Shown here: one piece after another, positions 9,147 through 17,060 of the stretch
Numbering within the stretch: the first letter of the stretch is position 1
Layout of the letters: each line of letters opens with the position of its first letter
Source: Inquilinus limosus_F
GTDB lineage: Bacteria; Pseudomonadota; Alphaproteobacteria; DSM-16000; Inquilinaceae
DNA: 64,000 nt
Reading direction: 5' to 3'
Assembly (NCBI RefSeq): GCF_051487185.1
Contig: NZ_JAHVDK010000037.1
Span: forward strand, 3,347 to 67,346
The notes under the pieces: model-generated
What the model was told of the DNA's origin: nothing
What the model saw: only the letters and a program-made list of their open reading frames with translations
Database searches by the model: none
Program-made: the position numbers and the translations under genes

Positions 9147-9512
9147 TCAGGCCGGCTGGAACAGCTCGACCACGTTGCCGGATGGATCCTCGCACAGGAT
9201 CTGCCTGCCGCCGGGGCCGGTCACGATGTCGTTGCGGAACCGGACGCCGTTCTGCCGCAGCGAGGCGACCAGGGCCTCGAGGTCGTCGACCTGCAGCACG
9301 AATCGGTTCCAACCGCCGGGCTCGGGCACCCGGCCGTCCGGCATCGGCCGGCTGGCCGAGGCGCCGGGACCCGCGGTCCAGAGGATCAGCCCGTCCCGCT
9401 CCAGGATCGCCATGGCCGGCCCGAACTGCTGCTGCAGCCGGAAGCCCAGATGCTGTGTGTAGAACGCGACCGCCTGGCCCACGTCGTGGACGATGTAACG
9501 GACCGACGCCAT
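9147..9512 (-). CDS. VOC-superfamily (glyoxalase/bleomycin-resistance fold) protein
   Basis: A 121-residue single-module vicinal-oxygen-chelate protein. The N-terminal VRYIVHDVGQAVAFYTQHLGF and C-terminal EDPSGNVVELFQP are typical paired beta-alpha-beta modules, including the terminal metal-ligand glutamate. Such proteins include lyases, dioxygenases and drug-binding proteins, and sequence alone does not settle the role. GGGGAGG lies just before the ATG. It is divergent from the DHFR-like gene across an AT-rich segment that probably carries both promoters. Confidence 0.8.
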   Translation of the reverse strand: MASVRYIVHDVGQAVAFYTQHLGFRLQQQFGPAMAILERDGLILWTAGPGASASRPMPDGRVPEPGGWNRFVLQVDDLEALVASLRQNGVRFRNDIVTGPGGRQILCEDPSGNVVELFQPA

Positions 9513-9586
9513 GGCGCTGCCTCCCCGGTGGTTTTGACCGAGAGGATAGCCCGGGAGCCGGCCCCGCAGAAACTGATTGCAAAATA

Positions 9587-9596
9587 TAACTAGTTA
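9587..9596. promoter_or_regulatory. AT-rich divergent promoter region with TAACTAGTTA palindrome
   Basis: About 30 bases at 9580-9610 are almost free of G and C in a roughly 70% GC neighbourhood and hold the perfect palindrome TAACTAGTTA. It lies between the divergent VOC and DHFR-like genes. A TetR/MarR/ArsR-like operator is plausible, but no regulator gene is adjacent. Confidence 0.4.
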
Positions 9597-9639
9597 AAAT
9601 ATGAAATCAGAATCGACCTCATCGGGAAGGAAACGCACC

Positions 9640-10287
9640 ATGTCCAAGCTCGTTGTCCGCGCCTTCTCCATCTCCCTGGACGGTTACGGCGCGGGGCCGG
9701 CGCAGAGCTGCGACGACCCGCTCGGCAAGGGCGGCGAGGCGCTGCACGAATGGTTCTTCCCCACCCGCACCTTCCGGGCCATGTCCGGCCAGGAGGGCGG
9801 CGAGACCGGGGTCGACGAGGATTTCGCCGCCCGCAGCTTCGAGAATGTCGGGGCGTGGATCCTGGGCCGGAACATGTTCGGGCCGGTGCGCGGCCCCTGG
9901 CCGGACCACAGCTGGAAGGGCTGGTGGGGCGACAATCCGCCCTATCACGTGCCGGTCTTCGTCCTGACCCACCATGCCCGGCCCTCGCTGGAGATGGACG
10001 GTGGCACGACCTTCCATTTCGTCACCGACGGCATCGAGGCGGCGCTGGAGCGCGCGAGGGACGCCGCGGGCGGCAAGGATGTGCGGGTCGGCGGCGGCGT
10101 CGCCACGGTCCGGCAATATCTGCGCCAGCGGCTGATCGACGAGATGCATCTGGTCGTCTCGCCGATCCTGCTGGGCAGCGGCGAGGCCCTGTTCGCCGGG
10201 ATCGACCTGCCCGCCCTGGGCTATGGCATCGGCGAGCGCGTCGCCACCGCCGCCGCCACGCATTTCACCGTGACGAAGCAGGGCTGA
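9640..10287 (+). CDS. Dihydrofolate-reductase-like (RibD C-terminal domain) family protein
   Basis: A 215-residue protein of the RibD C-terminal/DHFR-like reductase superfamily. The start VRAFSISLDGYGAGP and the C-terminal DVRVGGGVATVRQYLRQRL...EMHLVVSPILLGSG are the standard landmarks; the glycine-rich loop binds NADPH. Most members of this DUF-type group have no proven substrate, so this is not the housekeeping folate enzyme. The ATG at 9640 is preferred because it follows GGGAAGGAA at good spacing and starts the conserved beta strand; an upstream in-frame ATG at 9601 lies in the AT-rich promoter region. Confidence 0.82.
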   Translation: MSKLVVRAFSISLDGYGAGPAQSCDDPLGKGGEALHEWFFPTRTFRAMSGQEGGETGVDEDFAARSFENVGAWILGRNMFGPVRGPWPDHSWKGWWGDNPPYHVPVFVLTHHARPSLEMDGGTTFHFVTDGIEAALERARDAAGGKDVRVGGGVATVRQYLRQRLIDEMHLVVSPILLGSGEALFAGIDLPALGYGIGERVATAAATHFTVTKQG

Positions 10288-10294
10288 GATCTTC

Positions 10295-11449
10295 TCACCC
10301 CAGCAGCGCCGCCAGCACCGCGTCCAGGCGCTGGCGGCCGCCCGGGGTGGCGACGAGGCGGGTCTCGTCCTCGGCCAGGAAGCCGCCGGCGACCAGGCGG
10401 TCCAGCTTGCGGCGGTCTATAGCTTGATCGAAGGGCAGGCCGGATTCGTCGGCGATGCGGGATTTCGCCACGCCCTCGGCCAGGCGCAGCCCCATCATCA
10501 GCATCTCGTCGCGCCGGGCCTCGGGCGGCACCGGCTCGCGCCCGTGCTCGGCGTGGCCGGCCGCCTCCACCCGCTCCAGCCACACCTCCGGCGCCCGATG
10601 GGTGCGGGTGGCCCATTTGCCGTCGTTCAGCGTCAGCCTTCCATGCGCGCCGGGGCCGATGCCGACATAGTCGCCATAGCGCCAATAGGTCAGGTTGTGC
10701 CGCGATTCCTCGCCCGGCCGGGCGTGGTTCGAGATCTCGTAGCCGGGCAGGCCGGCGGCGCCCAGCACCTCGGCCGTGGCCTCGTACAGCGCCGCCTGGG
10801 TGTCCTCGTCCGGCAGCACCAGCTCGCCGCGGGCATAGAGGGTGTGGAAACGGGTGCCCTGCTCGATCGTCAGCTGATAGGCGGAGATGTGGCCGACGGC
10901 GTGGTCCAGCGCCCGGCGCAGCTCCGCCGTCCAGCCGGCCACGGTCTGGCCCGGCCGGGCGTAGATCAGGTCGAAGGAGAAGCGGTCGAAATGCCGGGCC
11001 GCCAGGCCGACGGCGGTCAGCGCCTCCTCGACCGAATGGGTGCGGCCGAGGAAACGCAGCGACGCCTCGTCCAGCGCCTGGACGCCGAGCGACACCCGGT
11101 TCACCCCGGCAGCGCGGAAGCCGGCGAAGAGGTGGGATTCGACCGAGGTCGGGTTCGCCTCCAGCGTGACCTCCGCGTCCGGCGCCAGGCCCCAGCGCTC
11201 AGCCGCACGGTCGATCACTGCCGCTGCCGTCGCCGGCTGCATCAGGGACGGGGTGCCGCCGCCGAAGAAGATCGAGGTCAAGGTCCGCCCCGGAGTCAGG
11301 TCGGCGAAATGGTCCAGCTCCGTCACCAGCGCCCGGCGCCAGCGCTCATGCTCCACCTGCTCCCGGACATGCGAGTTGAAGTCGCAATAGGGGCATTTCG
11401 ATTTGCAGAACGGCCAATGGACATAGAGGGCGAAGCCGGGGGCGGTCAT
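10295..11449 (-). CDS. hemW: Radical SAM haem chaperone HemW
   Basis: A 384-residue radical SAM protein with the cluster motif C15-x3-C19-x2-C22 followed by D-F (CKSKCPYCDFNS). The Phe instead of a fourth Cys marks HemW rather than the oxygen-independent coproporphyrinogen oxidase HemN. The mid-protein segment YWRYGDYVGIGPGAHGRL is also HemW-specific. HemW binds haem and delivers it to respiratory enzymes. The ATG at 11449 is used; an in-frame GTG at 11458 is an alternative closer to an AAAAGGGG ribosome site. It follows rdgB on the same strand, a common alphaproteobacterial pairing. Confidence 0.93.
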   Translation of the reverse strand: MTAPGFALYVHWPFCKSKCPYCDFNSHVREQVEHERWRRALVTELDHFADLTPGRTLTSIFFGGGTPSLMQPATAAAVIDRAAERWGLAPDAEVTLEANPTSVESHLFAGFRAAGVNRVSLGVQALDEASLRFLGRTHSVEEALTAVGLAARHFDRFSFDLIYARPGQTVAGWTAELRRALDHAVGHISAYQLTIEQGTRFHTLYARGELVLPDEDTQAALYEATAEVLGAAGLPGYEISNHARPGEESRHNLTYWRYGDYVGIGPGAHGRLTLNDGKWATRTHRAPEVWLERVEAAGHAEHGREPVPPEARRDEMLMMGLRLAEGVAKSRIADESGLPFDQAIDRRKLDRLVAGGFLAEDETRLVATPGGRQRLDAVLAALLG

Positions 11450-11465
11450 GGCCGGCACCCCTTTT

Positions 11466-11519
11466 CACATCCCCCCTCCCCTCGCGGGGAGGGGGGACTC
11501 AAATGGGTCGGGGGGTGAG
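11466..11519. repeat. C/G-rich palindromic repeat, family B copy
   Basis: CCCCCCTCCCC and GGGGAGGGGGG arms flank a CGCG centre, followed by a G-rich GGGGGGTGAG end. It lies in the rdgB-hemW gap and resembles the elements at 13161, 42195 and 58361. Confidence 0.65.
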
Positions 11520-11531
11520 ATGCTGCGCTGT

Positions 11532-12164
11532 TCATCCGCCCTCGAAGCACCGGGCCACCAGCTTGCGGAAGGCGTCGGCGCGGTGGCTCATGGCGTGTTT
11601 CTCGGCGGGATCCATCTCGCCGAAGGTGCGGCCGTGGCCGTCCGGCACGAAGATCGGGTCGTAGCCGAAGCCCTTGGTCCCGCGCCCCGGCCAGACCAGC
11701 GTGCCGCGGATCTCGCCCTCCACCGTCTCGCAATGGCCGTCCGGCCAGCACAGCGACAGGGCGCAGACGAAGCGGGCGGTGCGGTCCGGATTGTCGCCCA
11801 GGCGCAGGCGCACCTGCTCCATGGCATGGCCGAAGTCGCGGCCGGTCCCGTCGGGCGTCTCGGCCCAGCGGGCGGAGTAGATGCCGGGCGCGCCGCCGAG
11901 GCCGGAGACGGCGATGCCGCTGTCGTCGGCCAGCGTCGGCAGGCCGGTCGCCGCGGCGACGAAGCGGGCCTTCAGCTCGGCATTGGCGATGAAGCTGTCG
12001 CCGGTCTCCTCCGGCTCCGGCACGCCTTGCTCGGCGGCGGAGGTCAGGCGCGGCACGCGGCCCTGCAGCAGGGCCGCGATCTCGGGGATCTTGCCCTTGT
12101 TGTGGCTGGCGATGACCAGGCGGTCGCCGGCGAAGCGGCGGGCGGGAAGGTGTCGGCTCGTCAT
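11532..12164 (-). CDS. rdgB: dITP/XTP pyrophosphatase (HAM1 family)
   Basis: A 210-residue nucleotide-pool cleaner. SHNKGK near residues 20-25 binds the nucleotide, ADDSGI is the acidic metal-binding segment, and the C-terminal GFGYDPIF and SHRADAF motifs complete the site. It hydrolyses inosine and xanthosine triphosphates so they are not incorporated into DNA or RNA. The ATG at 12164 is used; an in-frame ATG at 12173 is possible, and neither has a clear ribosome site. In many relatives it follows rph directly; here five other genes separate them. Confidence 0.93.
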   Translation of the reverse strand: MTSRHLPARRFAGDRLVIASHNKGKIPEIAALLQGRVPRLTSAAEQGVPEPEETGDSFIANAELKARFVAAATGLPTLADDSGIAVSGLGGAPGIYSARWAETPDGTGRDFGHAMEQVRLRLGDNPDRTARFVCALSLCWPDGHCETVEGEIRGTLVWPGRGTKGFGYDPIFVPDGHGRTFGEMDPAEKHAMSHRADAFRKLVARCFEGG

Positions 12165-12258
12165 GATGGGCATCAGATACGCGCGCCGGACGCTGGAATC
12201 AAAGGCGGCGGTTGGTGCACTGTGTCGCCTCCAACGCATGACGGGTGGGGCAAGGACG

Positions 12259-13122
12259 ATGAAGGTCGCATTCCTGGGCATGGGCGTGATGGGTGCGCCG
12301 ATGGCGGGGCATCTGGTCAAGGCGGGGCACGAGGTCACCGTCTTCAACCGCACCGCGGAGAAGGCCGAGGCCTGGGCCGAGCGTCACGGCGGCCAATGGG
12401 CCCCGACCCCGGCCGAGGCGGCGAAGGACGCCGAGATCGTGTTCATGTGCGTCGGCAACGACGACGATGTCCGCGCCGTGGCCAAGGGGCCGGACGGCGC
12501 CTTCGCCGGCATGTCCGGCAGCGCCATCCTGGTCGACCACACCACCGCCTCGGCCGATCTGGCCCGGGAGCTGGAGGCAGAGGCCGACAAGCTCGGCTTC
12601 GGCTTCCTCGACGCGCCGGTCTCCGGCGGCCAGGCCGGGGCCGAGAACGGCGTGCTGACGGTGATGTGCGGCGGGCGCGAGCCGGTCTTCGCCATCGCCA
12701 AGCCGGTGATCGACGCCTATGCCCGCGCCTGCACCCTGATGGGCCCGGCCGGCGCCGGCCAGCTGACCAAGATGGTCAACCAGATCTGCATCGCCGGGCT
12801 GGTCCAGGCCCTGGCCGAGGGGCTGAACTTCGCCCAGAAGGCCGGGCTCGACGGCAACCTGGTGCTCGACGTCATCTCCAAGGGCGCGGCGCAGAGCTGG
12901 CAGATGGAGAATCGCGGCCGCACCATGCTGCAGGGCAAGTTCGACTTCGGCTTCGCCATCGACTGGATGCGCAAGGATCTCGGCATCTGCTTCCAGGAGG
13001 CGCGGCACAACGGAGCCCGGCTGCCGGTGACGGCGCTGGTCGACCAGTTCTACGCCGCGGTCCAGGCCAAGGCCGGCGGCCGGGTCGACACGTCGAGCCT
13101 GCTGCTGGCGCTGCAGGATTGA
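12259..13122 (+). CDS. NAD(P)-dependent beta-hydroxyacid dehydrogenase (3-hydroxyisobutyrate dehydrogenase family)
   Basis: A 287-residue beta-hydroxyacid dehydrogenase. The N-terminal Rossmann motif is G7-M-G-V-M-G12, the substrate-binding segment DAPVSGGQAGAENG is at 118-131, and the catalytic lysine is K171 in GAGQLTKMVNQ. The family includes 3-hydroxyisobutyrate, tartronate-semialdehyde and glyoxylate/succinic-semialdehyde reductases, and the motifs do not separate these. The ATG at 12259 follows a GGGGCAAGGA ribosome site and starts exactly at the conserved beta strand. It is divergent from rdgB. Confidence 0.88.
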   Translation: MKVAFLGMGVMGAPMAGHLVKAGHEVTVFNRTAEKAEAWAERHGGQWAPTPAEAAKDAEIVFMCVGNDDDVRAVAKGPDGAFAGMSGSAILVDHTTASADLARELEAEADKLGFGFLDAPVSGGQAGAENGVLTVMCGGREPVFAIAKPVIDAYARACTLMGPAGAGQLTKMVNQICIAGLVQALAEGLNFAQKAGLDGNLVLDVISKGAAQSWQMENRGRTMLQGKFDFGFAIDWMRKDLGICFQEARHNGARLPVTALVDQFYAAVQAKAGGRVDTSSLLLALQD

Positions 13123-13160
13123 GCCGGACCTCCGGACTGCTCGACGGCACCGTCCGCATC

Positions 13161-13243
13161 CCCTCCCTCTCCCCGAGGAGAGGGGCGTTTCACCTCTCCT
13201 CGGGGAGAGGTCGAAATCGTGTCAGCGATTTCGGGTGAGGGGG
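13161..13243. repeat. C/G-rich palindromic repeat, family B copy
   Basis: Alternating CCTCTCCCC/GGGGAGAGG arms are followed by TCGAAATCG and CGATTTCGGGTGAGG. It fills most of the 202-base gap before the Mpo1-like gene. The copy at 58361 has the same parts in a different order. Confidence 0.8.
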
Positions 13244-13324
13244 CGGCTCCGGCCCACCCGCCGGCACCCTGCGTCTCGCGCGAATCCCGCCCTGGGCCTA
13301 TCCTCCCGGCCGGGAGGATCGCGC

Positions 13325-13855
13325 ATGTTCTCCGGTCTCTTCGATCGCCAGATGGCGATGTACACCAGCTTCCACCGCGACGGGCGCAACCGGCTGACCC
13401 ATTTCTTCGGCATCCCGGCGATCATCCTGGCGGTGCTGATCGCGCTGGCCACGGTGCCGCTCGGCACTGTCGGCGGCTGGCCGGTGACGCTGGCCGAGCC
13501 CGTCGCCCTGCTGGTCTGGCTGCTGTGGATCGCGCTCGATCTCGGGCTCGGCCTGGCCATGGCGGTGGTGGTGATCCCCGGGCTGATCGTCGCCCATGCC
13601 GTGGTCGACGGCGGCTCGGCCCGGGTCACCTGGGTGGTGGCCGCCACCCTGTTCGTCGGCGGCTGGGCCCTGCAGCTGCTCGGCCATGCCTATGAGGGCA
13701 AGAAGCCGGCCTTCCTGTCGAACCTGTTCCAGCTGCTGATCGGCCCGATGTTCCTGATGGCCGAGACCGCCTTCGCCCTCGGCCTGCGCTCCGGGCTGAA
13801 GCATCGGGTCGAAGCCACGGCCGCCGCTTATGGCGCGGGGGCTCAGTCCAGATAA
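13325..13855 (+). CDS. Mpo1-like (DUF962) membrane protein
   Basis: A 176-residue protein with four hydrophobic segments between an N-terminal FHRDGRNRLTHFFGIP box and a C-terminal LQLLGHAYEGKKPAF box. The conserved histidines in these boxes match the DUF962 family; its yeast member Mpo1 is an iron-dependent 2-hydroxy fatty acid dioxygenase. A similar lipid-modifying role here is an inference from family membership. GGGAGG precedes the ATG. Its stop overlaps that of the convergent GFA gene by 13 bases. Confidence 0.78.
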   Translation: MFSGLFDRQMAMYTSFHRDGRNRLTHFFGIPAIILAVLIALATVPLGTVGGWPVTLAEPVALLVWLLWIALDLGLGLAMAVVVIPGLIVAHAVVDGGSARVTWVVAATLFVGGWALQLLGHAYEGKKPAFLSNLFQLLIGPMFLMAETAFALGLRSGLKHRVEATAAAYGAGAQSR

Positions 13856-14202
13856 GTCCAGGTGTCTGCCCCGTCGAAGCGGCGCACCGGCACGTCGGCG
13901 ATATCGGCCGGATCCATCAGCCGGGCGTTGACGGCGACCCGCGCGGGATCCCCGGCCGGCAGCCCTTCCCAATGGGTGGTGCAGCCGCAGGTCGGGCAGT
14001 GGTGGAGCGCCAGGGTGCGGTCGCCCTGGATATAGGGCACGGTGGTGCCGGCGCCCTGCACGATGGTCAGCTGGTCGCGCGGGTAATAGGCCCACAGCGC
14101 GCCGAGGCGGCGGCAGATCGAGCAGTTGCAGGAGGTCAGCCGCTGCGGCCGCTCCGCGACCTGCAGCCGGACCGCGCCGCAATGGCAGATGGCTTCGATC
14201 AA
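13843..14202 (-). CDS. GFA-family (glutathione-dependent formaldehyde-activating-like) zinc protein
   Basis: A 119-residue zinc-binding protein of the GFA/CENP-V fold. Cysteine motifs appear in the usual order: CHCGAVRL near the start, CNCSICRR near residue 25, and CPTCGC in the middle. Most members have no proven substrate despite the name. The start is taken as TTG at 14202 because a GAGG lies a few bases upstream and the codon precedes the conserved IEAICHCG; no ATG suits. A second GFA protein is encoded at 48192. Confidence 0.75.
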   Translation of the reverse strand: MIEAICHCGAVRLQVAERPQRLTSCNCSICRRLGALWAYYPRDQLTIVQGAGTTVPYIQGDRTLALHHCPTCGCTTHWEGLPAGDPARVAVNARLMDPADIADVPVRRFDGADTWTYLD

Positions 14203-14394
14203 GATGGCCTCACGGGGACGGCTCGGATCCCGGAATGATCCGCCCACTGCACCCGGACCGCAACTGCGGACGCCGGAGTCCCGAAGGCGCGGGCATGTCC
14301 CGCGAGCGCGGCATCGCACCGGGCCGGTCCGGATTGACCCCACAGGGATTGCTGTCTATGCCCCGCTATTGATGCGGTTCGAACTCGACGATGC

Positions 14395-14404
14395 GGGGGG
14401 GGGG
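14395..14404 (+). repeat. Run of ten G abutting the start of the methyltransferase-like gene
   Basis: Ten consecutive G residues end two bases before the ATG at 14407 and occupy the ribosome-binding position. An ATG at 14372 lies 35 bases upstream of the gene start; one extra G would put it in frame with the gene. Confidence 0.9.
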
Positions 14405-14406
14405 AG

Positions 14407-15390
14407 ATGTTTCGAGGCGCGTTCAAGTATCTCGGCCGCGCGATGGCCATCGGCATGGCCGAGCATTTTGCCAAGAAGGGCTATCTGAAGGACGCTGGCG
14501 CCCGTCTCGAGCGCCTTGAAAGCGCGGTTCGGGAGTTGGCGGCAAACACTCGGGCGAGCCGGCCGGAGCAGTGGGAGGCGATGACCTCGGCCCTTTCCGA
14601 TCTGACCCATGTCCTGCGTCAACATGCGATGGAGACGGTCGCATCGGTCCAGCCGACGGATCGCCTGCTGACTGGCCACGTCACCGGTGTTTTCTCGCAG
14701 AACCACGAGGACGCCATCCTGGCGGAGATTTTCGGCCGCATCGGCACCACGGATCGGCGGTTCCTTGAGATCGGCGTCGGAGACGGCAGCGAGAACACCA
14801 CGCGTCTCCTTCTCGCCCTGGGCTGGAGGGGGGCCTGGATCGAATGCCATCCGCCGTCGGTGGCTGCGATCCGGCAGCGATTCTCCCGGGAGATCGCCTC
14901 CGGCGACCTGCTGCTGATTGAAGACGTGATCACCGCGGAGAATGCTGCCGACATCGCCGCCCGGATCGGGACCGGCGAAGAGGACATCGATCTTCTGTCC
15001 GTCGATATCGACATGAACACCTCCCATGTATGGCGGGCCCTGCCGATCCCCGCCCGGGTGGCGTGCGTCGAGTACAATGCGAGCTTCCCGCCCGAGGTGG
15101 AGTTCGAGGTGGCCTACGATCCGGGATCGACATGGGATGGCTCGAATTATTTCGGAGCGTCCCTGAAGTCGCTGGAGCGGATCGGGCACGCCAAGAACAT
15201 GGCGCTGGTCGGATGCGATCTCATGGGCGTGAACGCGTTCTTCGTCCGGCGGGACCTGGCCGACCTGCATTTCCCCGGACCGCGTACCGCCGAGGCGCAT
15301 TTCCAGCCTCCGCGCTATCATCTCTCCGGCCGTCGCGGACATCCGCCTGCATCCGGAGCATTCCGCCGCGCCGATCCCGGTCCGCGCTGA
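14407..15390 (+). CDS. FkbM-like/SAM-methyltransferase-fold protein
   Basis: A 327-residue protein. After about 90 residues of charged, possibly coiled-coil sequence, SQNHEDAIL (97-105) and FLEIGVGDGSENTT (119-132) form the start of a Rossmann-type methyltransferase core; the second acidic motif DLLSVDIDM lies near residue 195. Related proteins occur in surface-glycan clusters and are often labelled FkbM-family, but the substrate is unknown. The last roughly 40 residues are rich in Arg, Pro and Gly and look poorly conserved. Translation initiates right behind a G10 tract, which could vary in length. Confidence 0.65.
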   Translation: MFRGAFKYLGRAMAIGMAEHFAKKGYLKDAGARLERLESAVRELAANTRASRPEQWEAMTSALSDLTHVLRQHAMETVASVQPTDRLLTGHVTGVFSQNHEDAILAEIFGRIGTTDRRFLEIGVGDGSENTTRLLLALGWRGAWIECHPPSVAAIRQRFSREIASGDLLLIEDVITAENAADIAARIGTGEEDIDLLSVDIDMNTSHVWRALPIPARVACVEYNASFPPEVEFEVAYDPGSTWDGSNYFGASLKSLERIGHAKNMALVGCDLMGVNAFFVRRDLADLHFPGPRTAEAHFQPPRYHLSGRRGHPPASGAFRRADPGPR

Positions 15391-15401
15391 CGGCGCGGCG
15401 C

Positions 15402-15974
15402 CTACGGCCCGACCACGCCCGGCAGCTCGGCGCCCATGGCGCAGGAGTCGAGCCCGCCGAGGCCCTCGGCCAGGCCGGTGGCGTCGATGCTCAGCGTCTC
15501 GTCCGGCACCGCCTTGCCGCCGCGGATCGCGGTGAAGCGCAGCGTCGCCTCCTCGGCGTCGAGAGCTTCCTGCAGCGCCGGCGTGTCCTCCAACGTGAAA
15601 CGCCAGGTCGGCAGGCCCGGCGAGGCGACCGGAACCGCGACGGCCCGGTCCCCGAGCCGCAGCTCGGCTGTCCCGTCGGGATCGAACCGGTGGCGCGCAG
15701 ACGCCAGGCCGGGGGCGGAGACGATGATCTCGATCCGGCCCTGGTCGCCGCGCCGGATCCACTCGGTCTGGCCGGCCTGCCGTCCCAGGCGCAGGAAGCA
15801 GACATTGCCGGGCAGCCGGTACAGGACCGGGCCGCCGCTATCGGGCGCGTAGTCGATCAGCTTCTCGGCGTCGGGCAGGGCGGCGAAGGTCCGGAAAGCC
15901 CCAGCCGCGCCGTCGCCGATCTGCGGCAGGCCCGGTATCAGGACGGCGGCGAGCAGCGCCAGGAGGCCGAGCAT
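15402..15974 (-). CDS. Hypothetical exported protein
   Basis: A 190-residue protein with an N-terminal hydrophobic segment (MLGLLALLAAVLIPGLPQ) that could be a signal peptide or anchor. The rest is beta-rich, with two cysteines (VCFLRLG and DSCAMG), and is predicted to be periplasmic. No family was recognised. The ATG at 15974 is chosen because GGGAGAGG lies immediately upstream; a GTG at 16010 would add 12 residues. It converges on the methyltransferase-like gene with an 11-base gap. Confidence 0.6.
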   Translation of the reverse strand: MLGLLALLAAVLIPGLPQIGDGAAGAFRTFAALPDAEKLIDYAPDSGGPVLYRLPGNVCFLRLGRQAGQTEWIRRGDQGRIEIIVSAPGLASARHRFDPDGTAELRLGDRAVAVPVASPGLPTWRFTLEDTPALQEALDAEEATLRFTAIRGGKAVPDETLSIDATGLAEGLGGLDSCAMGAELPGVVGP

Positions 15975-16084
15975 CACCCTCTCCCGCGTGGTGGCGGCGC
16001 AGGATTTCACAGCCTCCGCTTCGGCTCAAGGGTCGGGCCGCCGCATTTGTCCGGCTTGCACTGGTCGGAACTTCTATTCCTCAT

Positions 16085-16184
16085 CGTCATGGCGAGCCCC
16101 CGAAGAGGCGTGGCCATCCGGCGGCACCGGCCCCTGGATGGCCCCTTCTAAACTCAAGGGGGCGCTGCACGCCTCGCCATGACG
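16085..16184. repeat. Palindromic intergenic repeat, family A copy 2
   Basis: Same arms as copy 1 (CGTCATGGCGAG/CTCGCCATGACG), with core GTGGCCATCC-GGCGGCACCGGCCCC-TGGATGGCC. It lies in the 250-base gap downstream of rph. Confidence 0.9.
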
Positions 16185-16188
16185 ATTT

Positions 16189-16215
16189 TTTTCGAGCGGA
16201 ATGAGCGCTCGAAAA
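16189..16215. terminator. Hairpin downstream of rph
   Basis: TTTTCGAGCG pairs with CGCTCGAAAA across a 7-base loop, 10 bases beyond the rph stop. On the rph strand the stem is followed by A rather than U residues, so a terminator role is only suggested. Confidence 0.4.
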
Positions 16216-16224
16216 GGGTCCGGC

Positions 16225-16944
16225 TCAGCCCTCGCCCAGCGCCGCCTTCTGGATCGCCGCCAGCTCGGCCGTGCCCTGCTCGGCCAGCACCAGCAGCGCC
16301 TCGAACTCGGCCCGGGAGAAGGGGGTCTGCTCCGCCGTCGCCTGCACCTCGACCAGACCGCCCTTGCCGGTGATGACGAAGTTGGCGTCGGCCTGGGCGG
16401 TCGAATCCTCGGCATAGTCGAGGTCCAGCACCGCCTGGCCCTGGACGAGGCCGCAGGAGATGGCGGCGACGCTGTCGGTCAGCGGCAGCGCCTTCAGCTT
16501 GCGGATCTGCACCAGATGGCGCAGCGCCAGCACCAGCGCGACATAGCCGCCGGTGATCGCGGCGGTGCGGGTGCCGCCATCGGCCTGCAGCACGTCGCAA
16601 TCGACCTTGATCTGGATCTCGCCCAATGCCTTCAGGTCGGTGACGGCGCGCAGCGACCGGCCGATCAGGCGCTGGATCTCCTGGGTCCGGCCGCTCTGCT
16701 TGCCGCGGGCGGCCTCGCGGTCGGTGCGCTGGTCGGTGGCGCGCGGCAGCATGCCGTACTCCGCCGTCACCCAGCCCTTGCCGCCGCCCTTCAGCCAGGA
16801 CGGCACCCGGTCCTCGACCGAGGCGGTGCACAGCACATGGGTGTCGCCGAACTTCGCCAGGCACGAGCCCTCGGCATATTTGTTGACGTCGGTCTCGAGG
16901 CGGATGGCGCGCAGGGCGTCGAAGGCGCGTCCGGACGGTCGCAT
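16225..16944 (-). CDS. rph: Ribonuclease PH
   Basis: A 239-residue phosphorolytic exoribonuclease of normal length. The phosphate-binding and RNA-contact motifs GRTQEIQRLIGRSLR (85-99) and GGTRTAAITGG (123-133) are intact. It trims the 3' ends of tRNA precursors and works as a hexamer. It is divergent from hrcA across a 116-base gap. In many alphaproteobacteria rph is directly followed by rdgB and hemW; here those genes lie about 4 kb further on. Confidence 0.96.
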   Translation of the reverse strand: MRPSGRAFDALRAIRLETDVNKYAEGSCLAKFGDTHVLCTASVEDRVPSWLKGGGKGWVTAEYGMLPRATDQRTDREAARGKQSGRTQEIQRLIGRSLRAVTDLKALGEIQIKVDCDVLQADGGTRTAAITGGYVALVLALRHLVQIRKLKALPLTDSVAAISCGLVQGQAVLDLDYAEDSTAQADANFVITGKGGLVEVQATAEQTPFSRAEFEALLVLAEQGTAELAAIQKAALGEG

Positions 16945-17018
16945 GAGGGGACTTTCTGTTCTCGGCGAAAGGCCCGCACGCTATCCTCGCCGCCCCGGTC
17001 CGTAAAGCCCGGGAGACG

Positions 17019-17046
17019 TTGATTCGGGGCCGATGGTCCCTACATA
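17019..17046 (+). promoter_or_regulatory. Candidate sigma-70 promoter for hrcA-grpE
   Basis: TTGATT, 16 bases, then TACATA stands 14 bases before the hrcA ATG. No CIRCE inverted repeat (TTAGCACTC-N9-GAGTGCTAA) is seen here, so HrcA does not obviously repress itself at this site. Confidence 0.4.
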
Positions 17047-17060
17047 GCGTGGCGACGGCC

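Noticed and set aside
6157..9462. 1100-codon plus-strand frame opposite polA
   Set aside because: Shadow of polA with Asp/His/Arg/Gly-rich composition and no domain pattern.
17000..17060. CIRCE element upstream of hrcA
   Set aside because: No TTAGCACTC-N9-GAGTGCTAA-like repeat could be found there.
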